Source of the DNA: Lanius collurio | Lineage: Eukaryota > Chordata > Aves > Passeriformes > Laniidae | Direction: 5' to 3' | DNA length: 64,000 bases | Assembly (NCBI GenBank): GCA_020086605.1 | Contig: JACBWW010000051.1 | Span: 2,175,810 to 2,239,809 of the forward strand | Part shown: piece after piece, positions 13,314-22,835 of the stretch | How positions within the stretch are numbered: position 1 is the first letter of the stretch | How the letters are laid out: the number at the start of each line of letters is the position of its first letter | Notes under the pieces: generated by a model | Databases searched by the model: none | Told to the model about the DNA's origin: nothing | The model's input: only the letters and a program-made list of their open reading frames with translations | Made by a program: the position numbers and the translations under genes

Positions 13314-13560
13314 TCCTGTGGAGTGTCAGTCATGGCTTCCCATCCTCCTCCTCCAGCTGAGGTGTCCACATCTCTGGGGCCTCAGAGACCTCGACCCAAG
13401 TGTGATGGGTCCAGCCATGTTCAGCTGTCCTGGTGGCTGTTTCTGTGGTCAGGGATACGTGGAAAGGTCCACGCCACTTCACCACCAGTGGTGCTTCCTT
13501 CCACTCCTTAACTGGGACCCAATCTCCTGGCTGGATGCTGTGAACAGCAAAGTCCCAAGG
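13313..13560 (-). pseudogene. pol: integrase C-terminal GPY/F region (pol end)
   Basis: In the frame shifted from the catalytic-core frame, the minus strand encodes GDWVPVK, then VVKWRGPFHVSLTT, and further on GWTHHTWVEV. The W-K/R-G-P-F/Y core is the hallmark of the gammaretroviral GPY/F module at the integrase C-terminus, an SH3-like DNA-binding domain. A frameshift near 13.55 kb separates it from the core. The core frame instead runs out at 13508 with an unrelated tail. Confidence 0.75.
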
Positions 13561-14212
13561 CAGGGGTTGTGGCAGCTGAGCTTCCTGTCAAAGAGACTTC
13601 ACAAGACATTATCTGTGCCACATATTGTTTTAAATATATACCACTTATTTCCATCCTTCCACTGGGTTGAGTATTGCAAGGGTAAGGAATTCCAAACATC
13701 AATTCAAAGGGAGATAATTTAATATCTTCCCTGGGTCTGGCCCTTATTTTTGCTAAAGCCAGTGGCAAGAGCCACACCCATGGCATCTTAGTTTCTATCA
13801 CCAGCTTCAGAAGGTGTTTCTTTATTTTTCCATTCACCTTTTCAACTTGGCCTGAGCTCTGGGGGTGCCAGGGGGTATGGAGGTTCCATTGTATTCCTAA
13901 AGCAGCCATAACCCCTTGAAGAATTTTTTTTTTTCCTGTAAAATGAGTTCCCTTATCTGAGTCTGTTGCTTCCACAATCCCATATCTTGGAACTATTTGT
14001 TCCAAAAATTCTTTAATAACTGAACTTGTAGTTGCTGAAACAGCTGGAAATGCTCGTGGCCAATTTGTTAGCTGACATACTATTACCAGAAGATATTTAA
14101 ACCTACCCACTCGAGACATTTTGGTAAAATCCACTTGGCATCTCCGGGATGTACAGCCCAAGGCTCCTTCCTCTGGCAATTTTCTTGGTAACCTTGTTAT
14201 TTGTTTTAGCAC
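13508..14212 (-). pseudogene. pol: integrase catalytic core (pol)
   Basis: A 234-codon open stretch holds the retroviral integrase core. It shows QVDFTKMS (first catalytic Asp), TDSDKGTHFTG (second Asp) and PQSSGQVEKVNG (catalytic Glu). All three acidic residues are present. By my count 37 residues separate the second Asp and the Glu, two more than the usual 35. The extra length coincides with an A-run encoding Lys-Lys-Lys (plus-strand T-run near 13925-13935). The first Met is not a real start; pol is made as part of a gag-pol polyprotein. The last roughly 20 residues are out of frame relative to the real C-terminal domain. It is the best preserved viral coding piece here but belongs to a broken polyprotein. 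Confidence 0.9.
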
Positions 14213-14400
14213 AAATCAAACAACCCTCAATAGCTCGCTTTGCCAGAGTAAGAAGACCCACCGGAGCAACATTTTGCGGAAGGCTTCTGCTGGTCCTCGG
14301 GAGCCCCTTCATGGAGTTGTTTTAATAACTGTAAGGCCAGAACTTTTGGTATCCACTGTTTACCATCCCTTGTAAACCAATTATCTACTTTTTCCTCTGC
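14103..14400 (-). pseudogene. pol: integrase N-terminal zinc-binding region (pol)
   Basis: One minus frame near 14310-14395 reads LALQLLKQLHEG, which fits the His part of the HHCC zinc site. A second frame (14103-14312) reads LAKRAIEGCLICAKTNN, where C-x2-C is the Cys part. The two halves lie in different frames, so a frameshift near 14.3 kb breaks the domain. A further frame change leads into the catalytic core. In retroviruses this domain stabilises the integrase multimer on viral DNA ends. Confidence 0.7.
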
Positions 14401-14607
14401 CCCACTCTTTTAATTTTTTCAAGCTCCTCTGGTGGAGAAAGACAGTTTCTGTGGTAGTGGTGCAGTTACTGGGAGCAAGGGGAGGATCTCCGAGATCTCT
14501 GGCAACAGTGCAGCTTTCCGAGCCTCCTCATCAGCCAGTGGGTTCCCCATTTCCTGTGCGCACCCTGCTTGGCGTCCCCTGACGTGTATAATTGCCACCC
14601 TCTTTGG

Positions 14608-14925
14608 TCAATTCACCACCTCCAATAGGAGAGAGATTAAGCTCTCATGAGCTAACGGTTTTCCCCTGCACGTTAATAATCCTCTTTCTTCCCATGGCTT
14701 CCCAAATGCATGTACCACCCCATACGCATATTTAGAACCAGTACAAACATTCACTCTCCTGTCCCGGGATAATTCACAGGCTCTCACAAGCGCACACAGC
14801 TCCGCTGTCTGAGCTGACCATGTGGGCGGTAACCTCCCCCCTTCCTTTAATTCCTGTCCATTAACGATAGCGTATCCTGTAAATCGGTTCCCTTCTATCA
14901 CCCTTGAAGACCCATCAATTAACAC
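14608..14925 (-). pseudogene. pol: RNase H domain (pol) with a lost catalytic Asp
   Basis: A 105-codon open stretch contains IDGSSR (first catalytic Asp), TAELCALVRA (catalytic Glu) and VNVCTGSKYAYGVVHAFGK, followed by WEERGLLTCRGKPL. These match the order of the gammaretroviral RNase H. The third motif is normally T-D-S-x-Y-A; here it reads T-G-S-K-Y-A, so a catalytic Asp is replaced by Gly. Even if expressed, the domain should be inactive. The region downstream toward the integrase (14400-14608) carries stops. Confidence 0.85.
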
Positions 14926-14987
14926 ATTCTCTCCCTCAGGCCAGGGACTGTCTCACAAATCTTCCCTAGCCCGGCTCTGGAGATCTC

Positions 14988-15600
14988 TCACCTGAATGCA
15001 GCCATGGGTTTCTTCCCGGCCCCCTCTCCAGGGCTGTTCAGACAGGAGGCTGGGTTAGACCCTTCCCCACTTTTCAATTCCAAGTCCTCCTGTTCCATTA
15101 AGCAAGATTCATACTGTAATAACCCAGCACTGCTCATCCACTTACAGGCTCTTTCAGTTAACAAAGCTTTAACCTGGTGTGAAACTTTAACAAACCCTCC
15201 CCTTGTCAGCTTTGGAGCCTCTGTTACCATCAGAGCTGTGGCTGCACAGTTCTGCAGGCACTGGGACCAGCCTCTGGCCACGGGGTCTGACAGCTTGGAA
15301 AAATAAGCAACAGGACGCCGTGTTCCCCCGTGCTCTTCCACCAAAATTCCTTTAGCATGGCTCTGTTTAACGTACACATATAGCTCAAATTGTTTTTCTG
15401 AGTCTGGAAGAGCTAAGACTGGGGCATTAACCAATTTGTCTTTTAATTGTACAAAGCTTTGCTCTCCTTCTGGTGTTCATACTGCAACATTAGGACTGTC
15501 TTGGGTTAAGAAGTCATATAAAGGCCTGGCCAAAACAGAAAAATCCTCAAACCACGCTCTGCAGTTCCCCACCGACCTTGAAGAACTGTTGTAGCTCCTT
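14988..15600 (-). pseudogene. pol: RT thumb/connection remnant (pol)
   Basis: The open part at 14988-15434 (148 codons) includes VNAPVLALPDSEKQFELYV, QSHAKGILVEEHGG and RRPVAYFSKLSDPVARGW. This is the typical RT connection domain between polymerase and RNase H. Upstream, in broken frames up to about 15600, KELQQFFK and GFFCFGQ fit the end of the polymerase thumb. The fingers and palm, including the Y-x-D-D active site, are missing. This is a remnant of the polymerase subunit, not a partial sequencing artefact of one frame, because all three frames lack the palm motifs. Confidence 0.85.
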
Positions 15601-15720
15601 TTTTTTAGGATCTATATCTAATTTTCCTTATTTCCCTTGGACTGCCCACACTTCTGGGTTTATTTCAGCATAGGCCTTCTCAGACATTTTACACAAAGTT
15701 ACCACAGTGTTAGTATTGTG
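15600..15720 (-). pseudogene. pol: RT N-terminal stub and internal deletion junction
   Basis: Minus-strand frames read SEKAYAEINPEVWAVQGK, then a stop, then GKLDIDP, resembling the segment that leads into RT after protease. Directly after this, at an A-run (plus-strand T-run 15599-15606), the sequence passes into thumb/connection-like sequence. The simplest reading is an internal deletion of most of the RT polymerase domain with its junction at or beside the A-run. Confidence 0.65.
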
Positions 15721-15739
15721 AAAATGATACAGAGGCTAC

Positions 15740-15960
15740 TTTACATTCCCTCTTTAGCTATCAAATCCTTTCCCAGTAAATTATAATCACAATTAGGAAC
15801 AAACAGTAGTTCATGCATTTCAAACCTATCCCCCACATCTGCTAACAGCAGTTGAATCAAATGCAGCCATCTTTTCTTACCTCTTGAAGTATCAAGGATC
15901 TTTTTGACAATTTCCCCCCCTTAGGGATAAAATTTAAGGTGGATCGAGAGGCCCATCTAC
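15740..15960 (-). pseudogene. pro: retroviral protease remnant
   Basis: One minus frame reads FEMHELLFVPNCDYNLLGKD, then LIAKEG, before a stop near 15740. The P-x-C-x-Y-x-L-L-G-x-D-L pattern is the conserved C-terminal part of gammaretroviral protease. Upstream, around 15940-15990, VCFQVDG is the likely site of the catalytic Asp loop, but the D-T/S-G-A motif is not intact. Stops and frame changes separate the halves. In viruses of this kind it would be read through from gag. It is non-functional here. Confidence 0.75.
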
Positions 15961-16079
15961 CTGGAAACACACCTGTCCATCCGGACCTACCTTAAAAGTT
16001 AGCAAGAGCTCCAGTGTGGTGGGTCCCTGGTATAAGGGGAGCCCCAACAACCCCTATTCATGATCCTCTGCACTTCCTG

Positions 16080-16760
16080 CTCCTGAAGGTCCGGCTGTTC
16101 CTGTGCTCATTCTCACTTGCAGTGTCCCTCTGCCCTGCAGACACCCACTGATTCCTTCCCAGCCCCTTTTTGGGTCGGCTCTCCCCTGCTGAGGAGGGAA
16201 TGCCTCTGCCACTTCCTTGTGGGCGACCCTGTCCCTTCAGTTTATCCCTCTGGGGTTGTAAAACTCCACCATCATCTTTGCTTTTGCCTTTTCTTCATCC
16301 CTTCTTACATACACTTGCTGTATCTTTCTAACCAGTTCATCCAGGGACTTATCCTGCCTTTTCTACAGTCCCCCTGCTACTGCCTCTGGGTCCCTGTTCT
16401 CCCACAGCTCAAAAATCATCGGTTTCTCCAGGGAACCAACAAAAGTCCTTAAAAGAAAATTTTAATCCTTCCATGTACAATCTGCATTCCCCGGATATTC
16501 TTTCTTCCTCCTCTCTGTGCTCACTCTCCTCACCTCACACGTTCCAGAGCCGGTCTCTGTCCTGCCGCAGTGTCCAAATGGCTCTGCAGCTCCCAGCAGG
16601 CACGGCTGGCAGCACCACGGGTGACTGGGGCATCCTGCAGCCTCATGGGGCCAACGCTCTCTGCTGCCCCTGCCTGGGGGTGGTACAGTCAGGCACTGCC
16701 CGGTGCTGGGCTGGAGCTGCCCCATGGCCCCATCTCCTACTCCCACAGCTCCCACCCAGT
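16080..16760 (-). pseudogene. gag: decayed gag (capsid/nucleocapsid part)
   Basis: Around 16270-16390 a minus frame reads DELVRKIQQVYVRRDEEKAK, which fits the charged end of gammaretroviral capsid. Near 16116-16139 VCRAEGHCK resembles the second half of a C-x2-C-x4-H-x4-C nucleocapsid zinc knuckle. The first Cys is not present and stop codons interrupt the end. A short frame with a good start context begins M-G-Q near 16725, a possible myristoylated matrix start, but it soon loses similarity. Multiple stops make the whole region a pseudogene. Identification rests on position and short motifs. Confidence 0.6.
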
Positions 16761-17031
16761 CCGGCTGCTCCTTGCCTCAACCATATTAACCCTATTTGTC
16801 TGTCTTCTCTTGTTGAGACCGCTTCTCCACTCCCCTTATTGCCTCTCTTCCGGGCATGGATTGTTGAGAACCCTTCTTCACTCCCTTTACTGCCCCTTCT
16901 GGGCATCTATGTCCCTAATTACCTCTGGAAGAATGTGAAAACTAACCCCACATTCTTCCAGGGGATTCTGCAGAGATACTTTGGGATCATCATTATCATA
17001 TTTGCCGGGACCCCTTCCTGGCTTTGCCTTT

Positions 17032-17201
17032 GCTCCCCTCCATGGGTGCCCTGTTTTACCTGTGCTCCCCTCCATGGGTGCCCTCCCAGGTTTACCTGTG
17101 CTCCCCTCCATGGGTGCCCTCTCAGGTTTACCTGTGCTCCCCTCCATGGGTGCCCTCCCAGGTTTACCTGTGCTCCCCTCCATGGGTGCCCTCTCAGGTT
17201 T
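17032..17201. repeat. 36-bp tandem array in the viral leader
   Basis: Units start at 17032, 17064, 17100, 17136 and 17172, each with GCTCCCCTCCATGGGTGCCC. The first is 32 bp and the last about 30 bp. Full copies alternate between CTCCCAGG and CTCTCAGG variants, so the real period may be 72 bp made of two 36-bp types. That suggests duplication of a dimer. The array is G/C-rich compared with flanking host DNA and lies just 3' of the viral splice donor. Confidence 0.95.
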
Positions 17202-17220
17202 GCTCCCCGAAGATCCCCTT

Positions 17221-17230
17221 GTACTCACCG
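17221..17230 (-). promoter_or_regulatory. viral major splice donor
   Basis: The minus strand reads CGGTGAGTAC, close to the consensus 5' splice site. It lies about 200 nt downstream of the primer binding site, where gammaretroviruses place the donor used for env mRNA. No matching acceptor or env remains. Confidence 0.6.
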
Positions 17231-17423
17231 GTGACATTTTCAGTGGTCCTTCCCTGTGGACTCTTCACGGACCCCCTGGTCCGCCACTCGTCTGTCTCCC
17301 GGACACTCTCGGGACCCCAATCGATTGCCCGGTGCCGGTCGCCACCAAGGGGAGTTGATCACCCAAACTGGGTGAGGCACCTTCGGCTCTGCTCGCTGCC
17401 CACCGGCCCTGGATGGTGGAAAT

Positions 17424-17443
17424 ATCCCGGACGAGAGCCCCCA
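17424..17443 (-). other. primer binding site, tRNA-Pro type
   Basis: The minus strand reads TGGGGGCTC, then TC, then GTCCGGGAT. This is the complement of the tRNA-Pro 3' end with two extra bases (a CT duplication) in the middle. It sits 3 nt after the LTR CA end, the expected place. The insertion would bulge the primer duplex and may have arisen after integration. Confidence 0.88.
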
Positions 17444-17514
17444 AATTGCCAGGAAAATCAATCCACAAACACCAGGGGTTTATGTCCAAAAAGGATACAC
17501 AGGAGTCCTGTTAC

Positions 17515-17520
17515 TTTATT
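17515..17520 (-). terminator. LTR polyadenylation signal
   Basis: AATAAA on the minus strand lies about 70 nt downstream of the TATA-like box in the LTR. This is the expected spacing for U3/R signals. Confidence 0.65.
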
Positions 17521-17588
17521 CAAATAAAGAGAGAGGCCATGGGGCATTTCCCCTGGGATCGCTCAGATTTTTGGAGGGCACAGTCTCC

Positions 17589-17637
17589 TTTTTATCTTAA
17601 TTTCCCAGCTGCATTTCCTCCTTTATTTCCCCATTGG
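17589..17637 (-). promoter_or_regulatory. LTR promoter elements
   Basis: A CCAAT box (17637-17633) is followed 38 nt later by ATAAAAA (17595-17589), a plausible retroviral core promoter. Whether it still drives transcription cannot be told from sequence. Confidence 0.55.
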
Positions 17638-20004
17638 CTGAGGTACTCGAGAGGTACAGACTTCCTGGAACACCGAATATCTAAGGTTCCCTTCTAATGT
17701 ATGACCTCCCTTTATTTTTAGTTCTTTTTGAATATTATGGTTTTTCCGTTGTTTTTTTTTCATCTCTCAATATCCAATTTCATTTATCAGCAGACCTGAA
17801 GTTCGTTTCTAGAGACAAATTTCTTTCCATTCATCAGTCAGTGGAACCTTTCTTATTGTTTGTTTTTATTTCTCAGTGCTGATTTCATCAACTAGCCAGG
17901 CCCAGAGCTTGTTTGTAAGGATAAGTCTCTCATTCCTTTCACTTGCATGTAACAGAGAGCACTAGAAAGGGAGCATTGACTTGTAGTGAGTGGCTAGAAG
18001 AGGTCTGGCTCAAAAAAGTTTACTTATCCTACCAAATTATTTTTGAGTTCAAGAGTAGTGGTAAATGAGGGAAAAAAAAATAAATTATTGAAACTCAAAC
18101 CATAATACAAGTGTCGTTGCTCGTTAAAAGTGTAACTAAAATCTTTGATGCACTATCCAACTCTTATGTTCTTAAGCAGAGGTTTTTTATGATGGAGCTG
18201 AAGGAAATGGAAAAACATAAAATCAAAAATAAATTACTAGATATTAAATAGTTTATATTGCCAAATCAGCAACACACACAGCTAATGGGAAATATTTTTT
18301 GCAGACAGATGGGATAGTCAGATCCCAGGAGCATAAATATGAAGTATCTGTTAAGATTCTTTTTTATACATTTGCATATAAATATAAACATCATTAGTAG
18401 GGGCTAATTGCTCTGTAGGAACTACAATATGAGCATTAGAATCTTCAGGATTGCTGTTTTTTGTTGGTTTTTGAGGGGGGTTAAGTATCTCCATTACCCC
18501 TCATGTTCGGTACTGCATGGCTGCAACAGATAATTACGACCATTAAGAATCTCAATCACAAAATCAAAACCATTTGGACTGGCTTCCAGGGCTGCCCAGC
18601 ACAGTAAGTAACCATTGTTTTGTTCATGAATATTCATAAGGGTACTTTGATTTGACTTCGCAGTAGGGGGCTTGTAAAAATCTCATCCACAGATTAGCTC
18701 CTACTGAAGATTCAACATCTAAGGTAACAAGATATCATACATGATGAAAGGCTTTGTAAAAAGAGATGTATAATGCTGAGATTTAGCTATTGTTGCTCCT
18801 CATAAGAAAAACAGTAAAAAAGATTTCGACTATTTAGGTTTTTCAGTTGTTCTAGTGACAGAAAAGGTCAAGGATCTATGCTGTGAAAGACTTGGTTAAC
18901 GTGGCAGGTTACTGGGCAAAGAGCAGTTGAGTCATCAGTGATGAATGCTGTGGACTTGAATATAGGATTTGGGAGTCTGTAGGGTGCATGACAAAGACAG
19001 TGGTATTAACACAGTGGTGTCAGTCAAAAAACCTACAGGTGTTTCAAATATTGCTGTGTTATTTCACACTTGAGAACTTGAATGGTGTTTGATACAATCA
19101 AGTTCACACAAGCCCTTGCTGACATTTAAAAAACCCAACCAACCAAATGAAACCCCATATTTATGACATTCAGCTAATGTTTGTTGCTGTGGAACAGAAG
19201 TGTTAAAGTATGTATTAGAAATAATACAAAAAAGTCCTTCTAGAAATCTTCCCAATTTAAAAAACATACAAACCCTATATTATCTAAAAATGAAGTGCTA
19301 ATTGCTGAAGTACCACTTCTATATAACATAACATTTAACAAGCTTTTACCTTCCCATGACCTACCCAATGTGGGATTTGGGAGCCACTGATTATTGGCTG
19401 GAGTGGACTGTTAGGCAGTCATGACTGCTTTGGCTGGTTTTTGTTTCTTCATCTGTACATTTTCCAACTCCTCGGTCTTTCTCTGCTTCTCCATTTTTCT
19501 GTTCACTATTCTTGGCAGTTTTTTTCTTGTCAAATGCTGAACACTTTCTAATATCGCTTTAGAAAATATCCCTGGGGTTGAAGAATTTCATGCAGATCCT
19601 ATTTGTCTGGCCAGTGCCTCATGGTAAATTCTTCCCCCATCTTCTAGTGCTGCTTGACACAGAGGCCTCTAACCTTATGAAACTGGAACTTCATGGTTCA
19701 AATATGTGTCAAGTCAGGCAAAGACCTTCCAGCAGTCAAACAACAAGGATGAAAGCTTTGGACTGCCTGCATGAGGAGGCAGATGCACACAATGCACATA
19801 AAGCCCAGACAGGGAGACCGGCCCAATAAGGCTGTATTGCCGTGTGAACTAAATAAAAATTGGTTGATGCAATGAGCTGTTCATGTTAAAGGACATCATT
19901 CTCACAGCAATACTGGAAGACCCCCTTGAAAATTTCTATCGGAAATCAGCAGTTGTAACTATAGATGTTATTCAAATGTGCAGCAGCTTCTGTGACTATC
20001 ATAG

Positions 20005-20056
20005 CAGGTAACACCTAAAATGGAGTAAAACAGGTAACACTTAAAATGGATTAAAA
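20005..20056. repeat. 26-bp direct duplication
   Basis: Two adjacent 26-bp copies begin CAGGTAACAC and end TAAAA. They differ at two positions (C/T and G/T). Confidence 0.9.
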
Positions 20057-21006
20057 CATGTTTGTGTAAGTGTTGCTAAGGTGTACATCTCTGCAGTAGC
20101 AGGGGCTGAATTGCTGATTGAGAAGAGTACTCCTGGTCTTTAAGGACTGTGAGACTAATTCCTGTGAAAGTATAAAGCTTCTGTCTTCTCTAGCATAGTA
20201 TGAGGGGGGAAGTCCTTCAGTCCCATCCACTGCAGTAATTGGCATAAGACACTCCTGCTCTCCTGACAGTCTGAAGTTCAAAGAAACTTCAGCGTTAATT
20301 GGATGTGCTTCATCCATTCATGAGTTTGAGTACATGCCAGATGAACTATATCACATGCAACTCTGTGTGTAGGGAATGACAGCCCCTGCTCTCGTGGAGC
20401 GGCACCAAATAATATGAATATGAATAAACTGGAAAATCTGTTTCAGAGTTCTGGTATGCCATGATTGAAACCAAACAGTAGTAATAGGAAAGTGTGGGGG
20501 TTTTTTATTCAGAACTTTTAATCACTCTGTGTCCAAAATTATTCTTTTTGTAAGGATTTAGCTAATGGGTCCTTCATATAGCAAACTCAGCAGACTTCCT
20601 TTTTGTAAGCCTGTGAGAGAAACCAAGTGTTATACACAGTTCTGTTTGAAAGAGGAGCGTCTACTTACAGCTGTTATTAACTACTCCTTTTAGTGAATGT
20701 ACTAAAATACAGTCTTAAAGGCAATTCAACCCATACTTGACCATCATCCTTATAATTTCCTCCACAGTTGTAATAATAAGAAAATAGTATTCAATCACAT
20801 GGCAGCTGTGTGTGCAAAAATATGGAAAAAAGCATGGAAGAAATCACACTATAATGAGGTTAGAGCACTATCAATAGCCATAGGTTTAAAAAGTATATCT
20901 TTAATACATTAATTATATCCTGTAAAAACATTTCAAAACAACCTGCTACTTCAGCATCCTCTCATCACAGAACAGGAAACAATCAGCAGCCTGGTGTTTA
21001 TCCGGT

Positions 21007-21088
21007 CTTGGTTTGCAAAGTTCCCTTGTGCTGCTGTGACTTTTGTCCCCAGCCAGCTCTGGGGGGGTTTAACTAAAACCAAGGCAGG
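21007..21088. repeat. short inverted-terminus fragment, possible LTR end
   Basis: CTTGGTTT (21007-21014) and AAACCAAG (21076-21083) are 8-bp inverted ends around a G/C-richer body with a G7 run. Similar TTGG...CCAA ends occur at passerine LTR borders, as in the solo LTR at 1337. It may be an LTR edge or a tiny non-autonomous element. Confidence 0.35.
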
Positions 21089-22835
21089 GCAGTCAAGAAG
21101 CAAATTGTAAATGTCAGCTCAGGCTATTTATGTGCGAGTTAGGGACGAAAATGCGTTTAACTGTACACGTTAGAAATTCTCCTTTTGTCACTCAGAAATG
21201 TACTCAACACTTGATGCCGGTTTTCTGAAGATTGTTTAACATAAAAATCATATGTAATAGAACAACTAGTTACATTCTTTACACTTGGTATTCTGTAATC
21301 TGGTTGCAGACGTTAATGTCAAAACAAGTTAGACTTCTATATTAAAACAAGAAATACAGTACATATTGCTATGGATATGTATAAACACTATTCTCTATTT
21401 AAAACTACTGATTTAATATAACGTAGTAAATTGCCTTTTTTTTTTTTTTCCTGTTGCATCAGCACTATATTCCTGAAAAAATTTGTTCCAATAATGCAGA
21501 TTTTATGCAAAAATACTCCATTGAAAAATTCTGGCTTCTTCTCAGCGTTATTTCATACTCAGTGCCATCTAGTATCATCAGTTTGTCATGTGCAAATGCA
21601 GGGACAGAGCACATAGCATCGTGTACCTCTTCAAGTCACAGCAAATTGATTAAATTTTTGCCCTACCATAACTCTGAGTGGATTAGGGAAAGTGGATTAG
21701 GTGGTCACAAATGACTTTTTTTTTAAGTGTTCGCACATTGCACTGCAGATGTGCAGACGTCAAAGCAACTATTTAGTCTGGAAGTAGTTTGCTTCATAAA
21801 ATGAAATGTGAATGAGAGTTAATAGAAGATATTTTTAGGTTATGGTTGGGAGGGAACAGGGTACTCCAGCCTTTTCCTGATGCCCCCTATTCTCCAGCCT
21901 CACCGTGGTCTCCCAGTAGTGCTGTAACTCAGCAGTAAAACCACTGTATCAAGGCTGCTCACTAAAATCTAGACTAGGAGCTTTAATGAAGGCTTAGCTG
22001 AAGAATCTCTTCACAGTTCTTTTTTATTACAAAGGTTTTGAAATTGAGTATTTAATTTAGTTGATTTCCTAAAGAAGGCTATTTGTTGGTAATTGTCAGA
22101 CGTGTATCCTACCACTAAAAATGCACATTATTTTAGCAGTAGACATATATTGAGTTTGGTTTTTTTCTGCCTTTGTTGCAAATCTTGATAATCACATTGA
22201 AATATATGGTGAAAGGATTGTGTAATCAGTGGGATTTAGATGCTTGGACTATTCTATTAATTCAATAAGTGGAATTCACCGGAGAATCTCCTGGATGGTC
22301 CAGGTCTTGTGATGTGTTCAACATAATTATTTTTGTTTAGCTACTCACCATTACACTTCGACTTTCTTAACATTACTGTAAAAATTCAGATGCTCCCAAT
22401 TTTCAAGATATGCTCTGCGTGAAAATTCTGTATCTTGGCAACCAGGAAGGGACAATTATTCTTTGGAAAAAGTCATCCTATCTGCCAAGATGAATTTATT
22501 ATCATAATTGTTGCAAGGATATGTGAGTTTATTCTGCATCTCTTCTTTGACTCTTTACTGTAGCAGATATCCCAATTCATTGATATTGAAATTGGTGAAC
22601 TGGATTTAATTCAATTCAAAGAAATTAATGTCTGGTGGTATAGAACAGCTCTTTATACCATTCAAGATTTCTCATGCTTAGAGAAAAACAATGATGAATT
22701 TGAGCAATCTTGAATCGCAATTGCTCTCTATCAGAATATTTACAGCTTGGCATTTGTATTTTTTTTTCTTTTTTGTTATGGACGTGCAACTACCCCCAGT
22801 AAAATGGCAAGATATTTAATGCAAAGAGTTTTTAT

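Larger units (their letters stand above)
16887..17237 (-). pseudogene. leader/5' gag frame with 12-residue repeats
   Basis: A 116-codon frame starts just upstream of the splice donor and runs through the 36-bp array, giving repeats of the form K-P-E/G-R-A-P-M-E-G-S-T-G. The remaining part ends IRDIDAQKGQ. Its place, about 200 nt after the primer site, fits the retroviral leader or an N-terminally extended gag. Because the unit is 36 bp (12 codons) and has no stop in several frames, an open frame is expected here without selection. Frames on the opposite strand (up to 253 codons) are open for the same reason. No matrix domain can be recognised. Confidence 0.4.
13098..17672 (-). mobile_element. 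defective class I endogenous retrovirus
   Basis: Read on the minus strand, the order is LTR (17672-17447), proline-type primer binding site (17443-17424), splice donor (about 17228), leader or gag, protease, RT, RNase H, integrase and a short putative env start. The proline primer site and the domain order with a GPY/F-type integrase C-terminus place it with gammaretrovirus-like class I ERVs. It is clearly dead. The RT catalytic core is deleted, an RNase H catalytic Asp is Gly, gag, protease and pol are cut by stops and frameshifts, and env plus the 3' LTR are absent. Sequence near and below 13.1 kb shows no polypurine tract or LTR, so the right-hand (viral 3') end was lost. With only one LTR, the insertion age cannot be estimated from LTR divergence. 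Confidence 0.92.
17447..17672 (-). mobile_element. 5' LTR of the class I ERV
   Basis: The inner edge is firm: on the minus strand the LTR ends ...TCCTGGCA beside the primer site. Internal signals in viral order are a CCAAT box (17637-17633), a TATA-like ATAAAAA (17595-17589) and an AATAAA polyadenylation signal (17520-17515). The outer edge is set at TGTTCCAGGAA (17672) because it mirrors the inner end's reverse complement TGCCAGGAA. That gives about 226 bp, short for this class. The U3 could continue toward 17.9 kb. No second LTR exists for comparison. Confidence 0.7.
17673..22835. other. gene-free sequence
   Basis: No gene is supported. It contains a 26-bp direct duplication (20005-20056) and a small LTR-like fragment (21007-21088). 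The block near 18500-18680 is low in simple repeats and rich in TAAT/ATTA cores, and could be conserved noncoding DNA. Confidence 0.5.

Noticed and set aside
13200..13722. 103- and 170-codon plus-strand frames
   Set aside because: They run antisense to the integrase C-terminal region, whose motifs are clear on the minus strand.
16473..17234. 253-codon plus-strand frame, the longest in the window
   Set aside because: It is antisense to the viral leader/gag region and is kept open largely by the 36-bp repeat, which has no stop in several frames. The protein has no domain, and neighbouring frames are open too.
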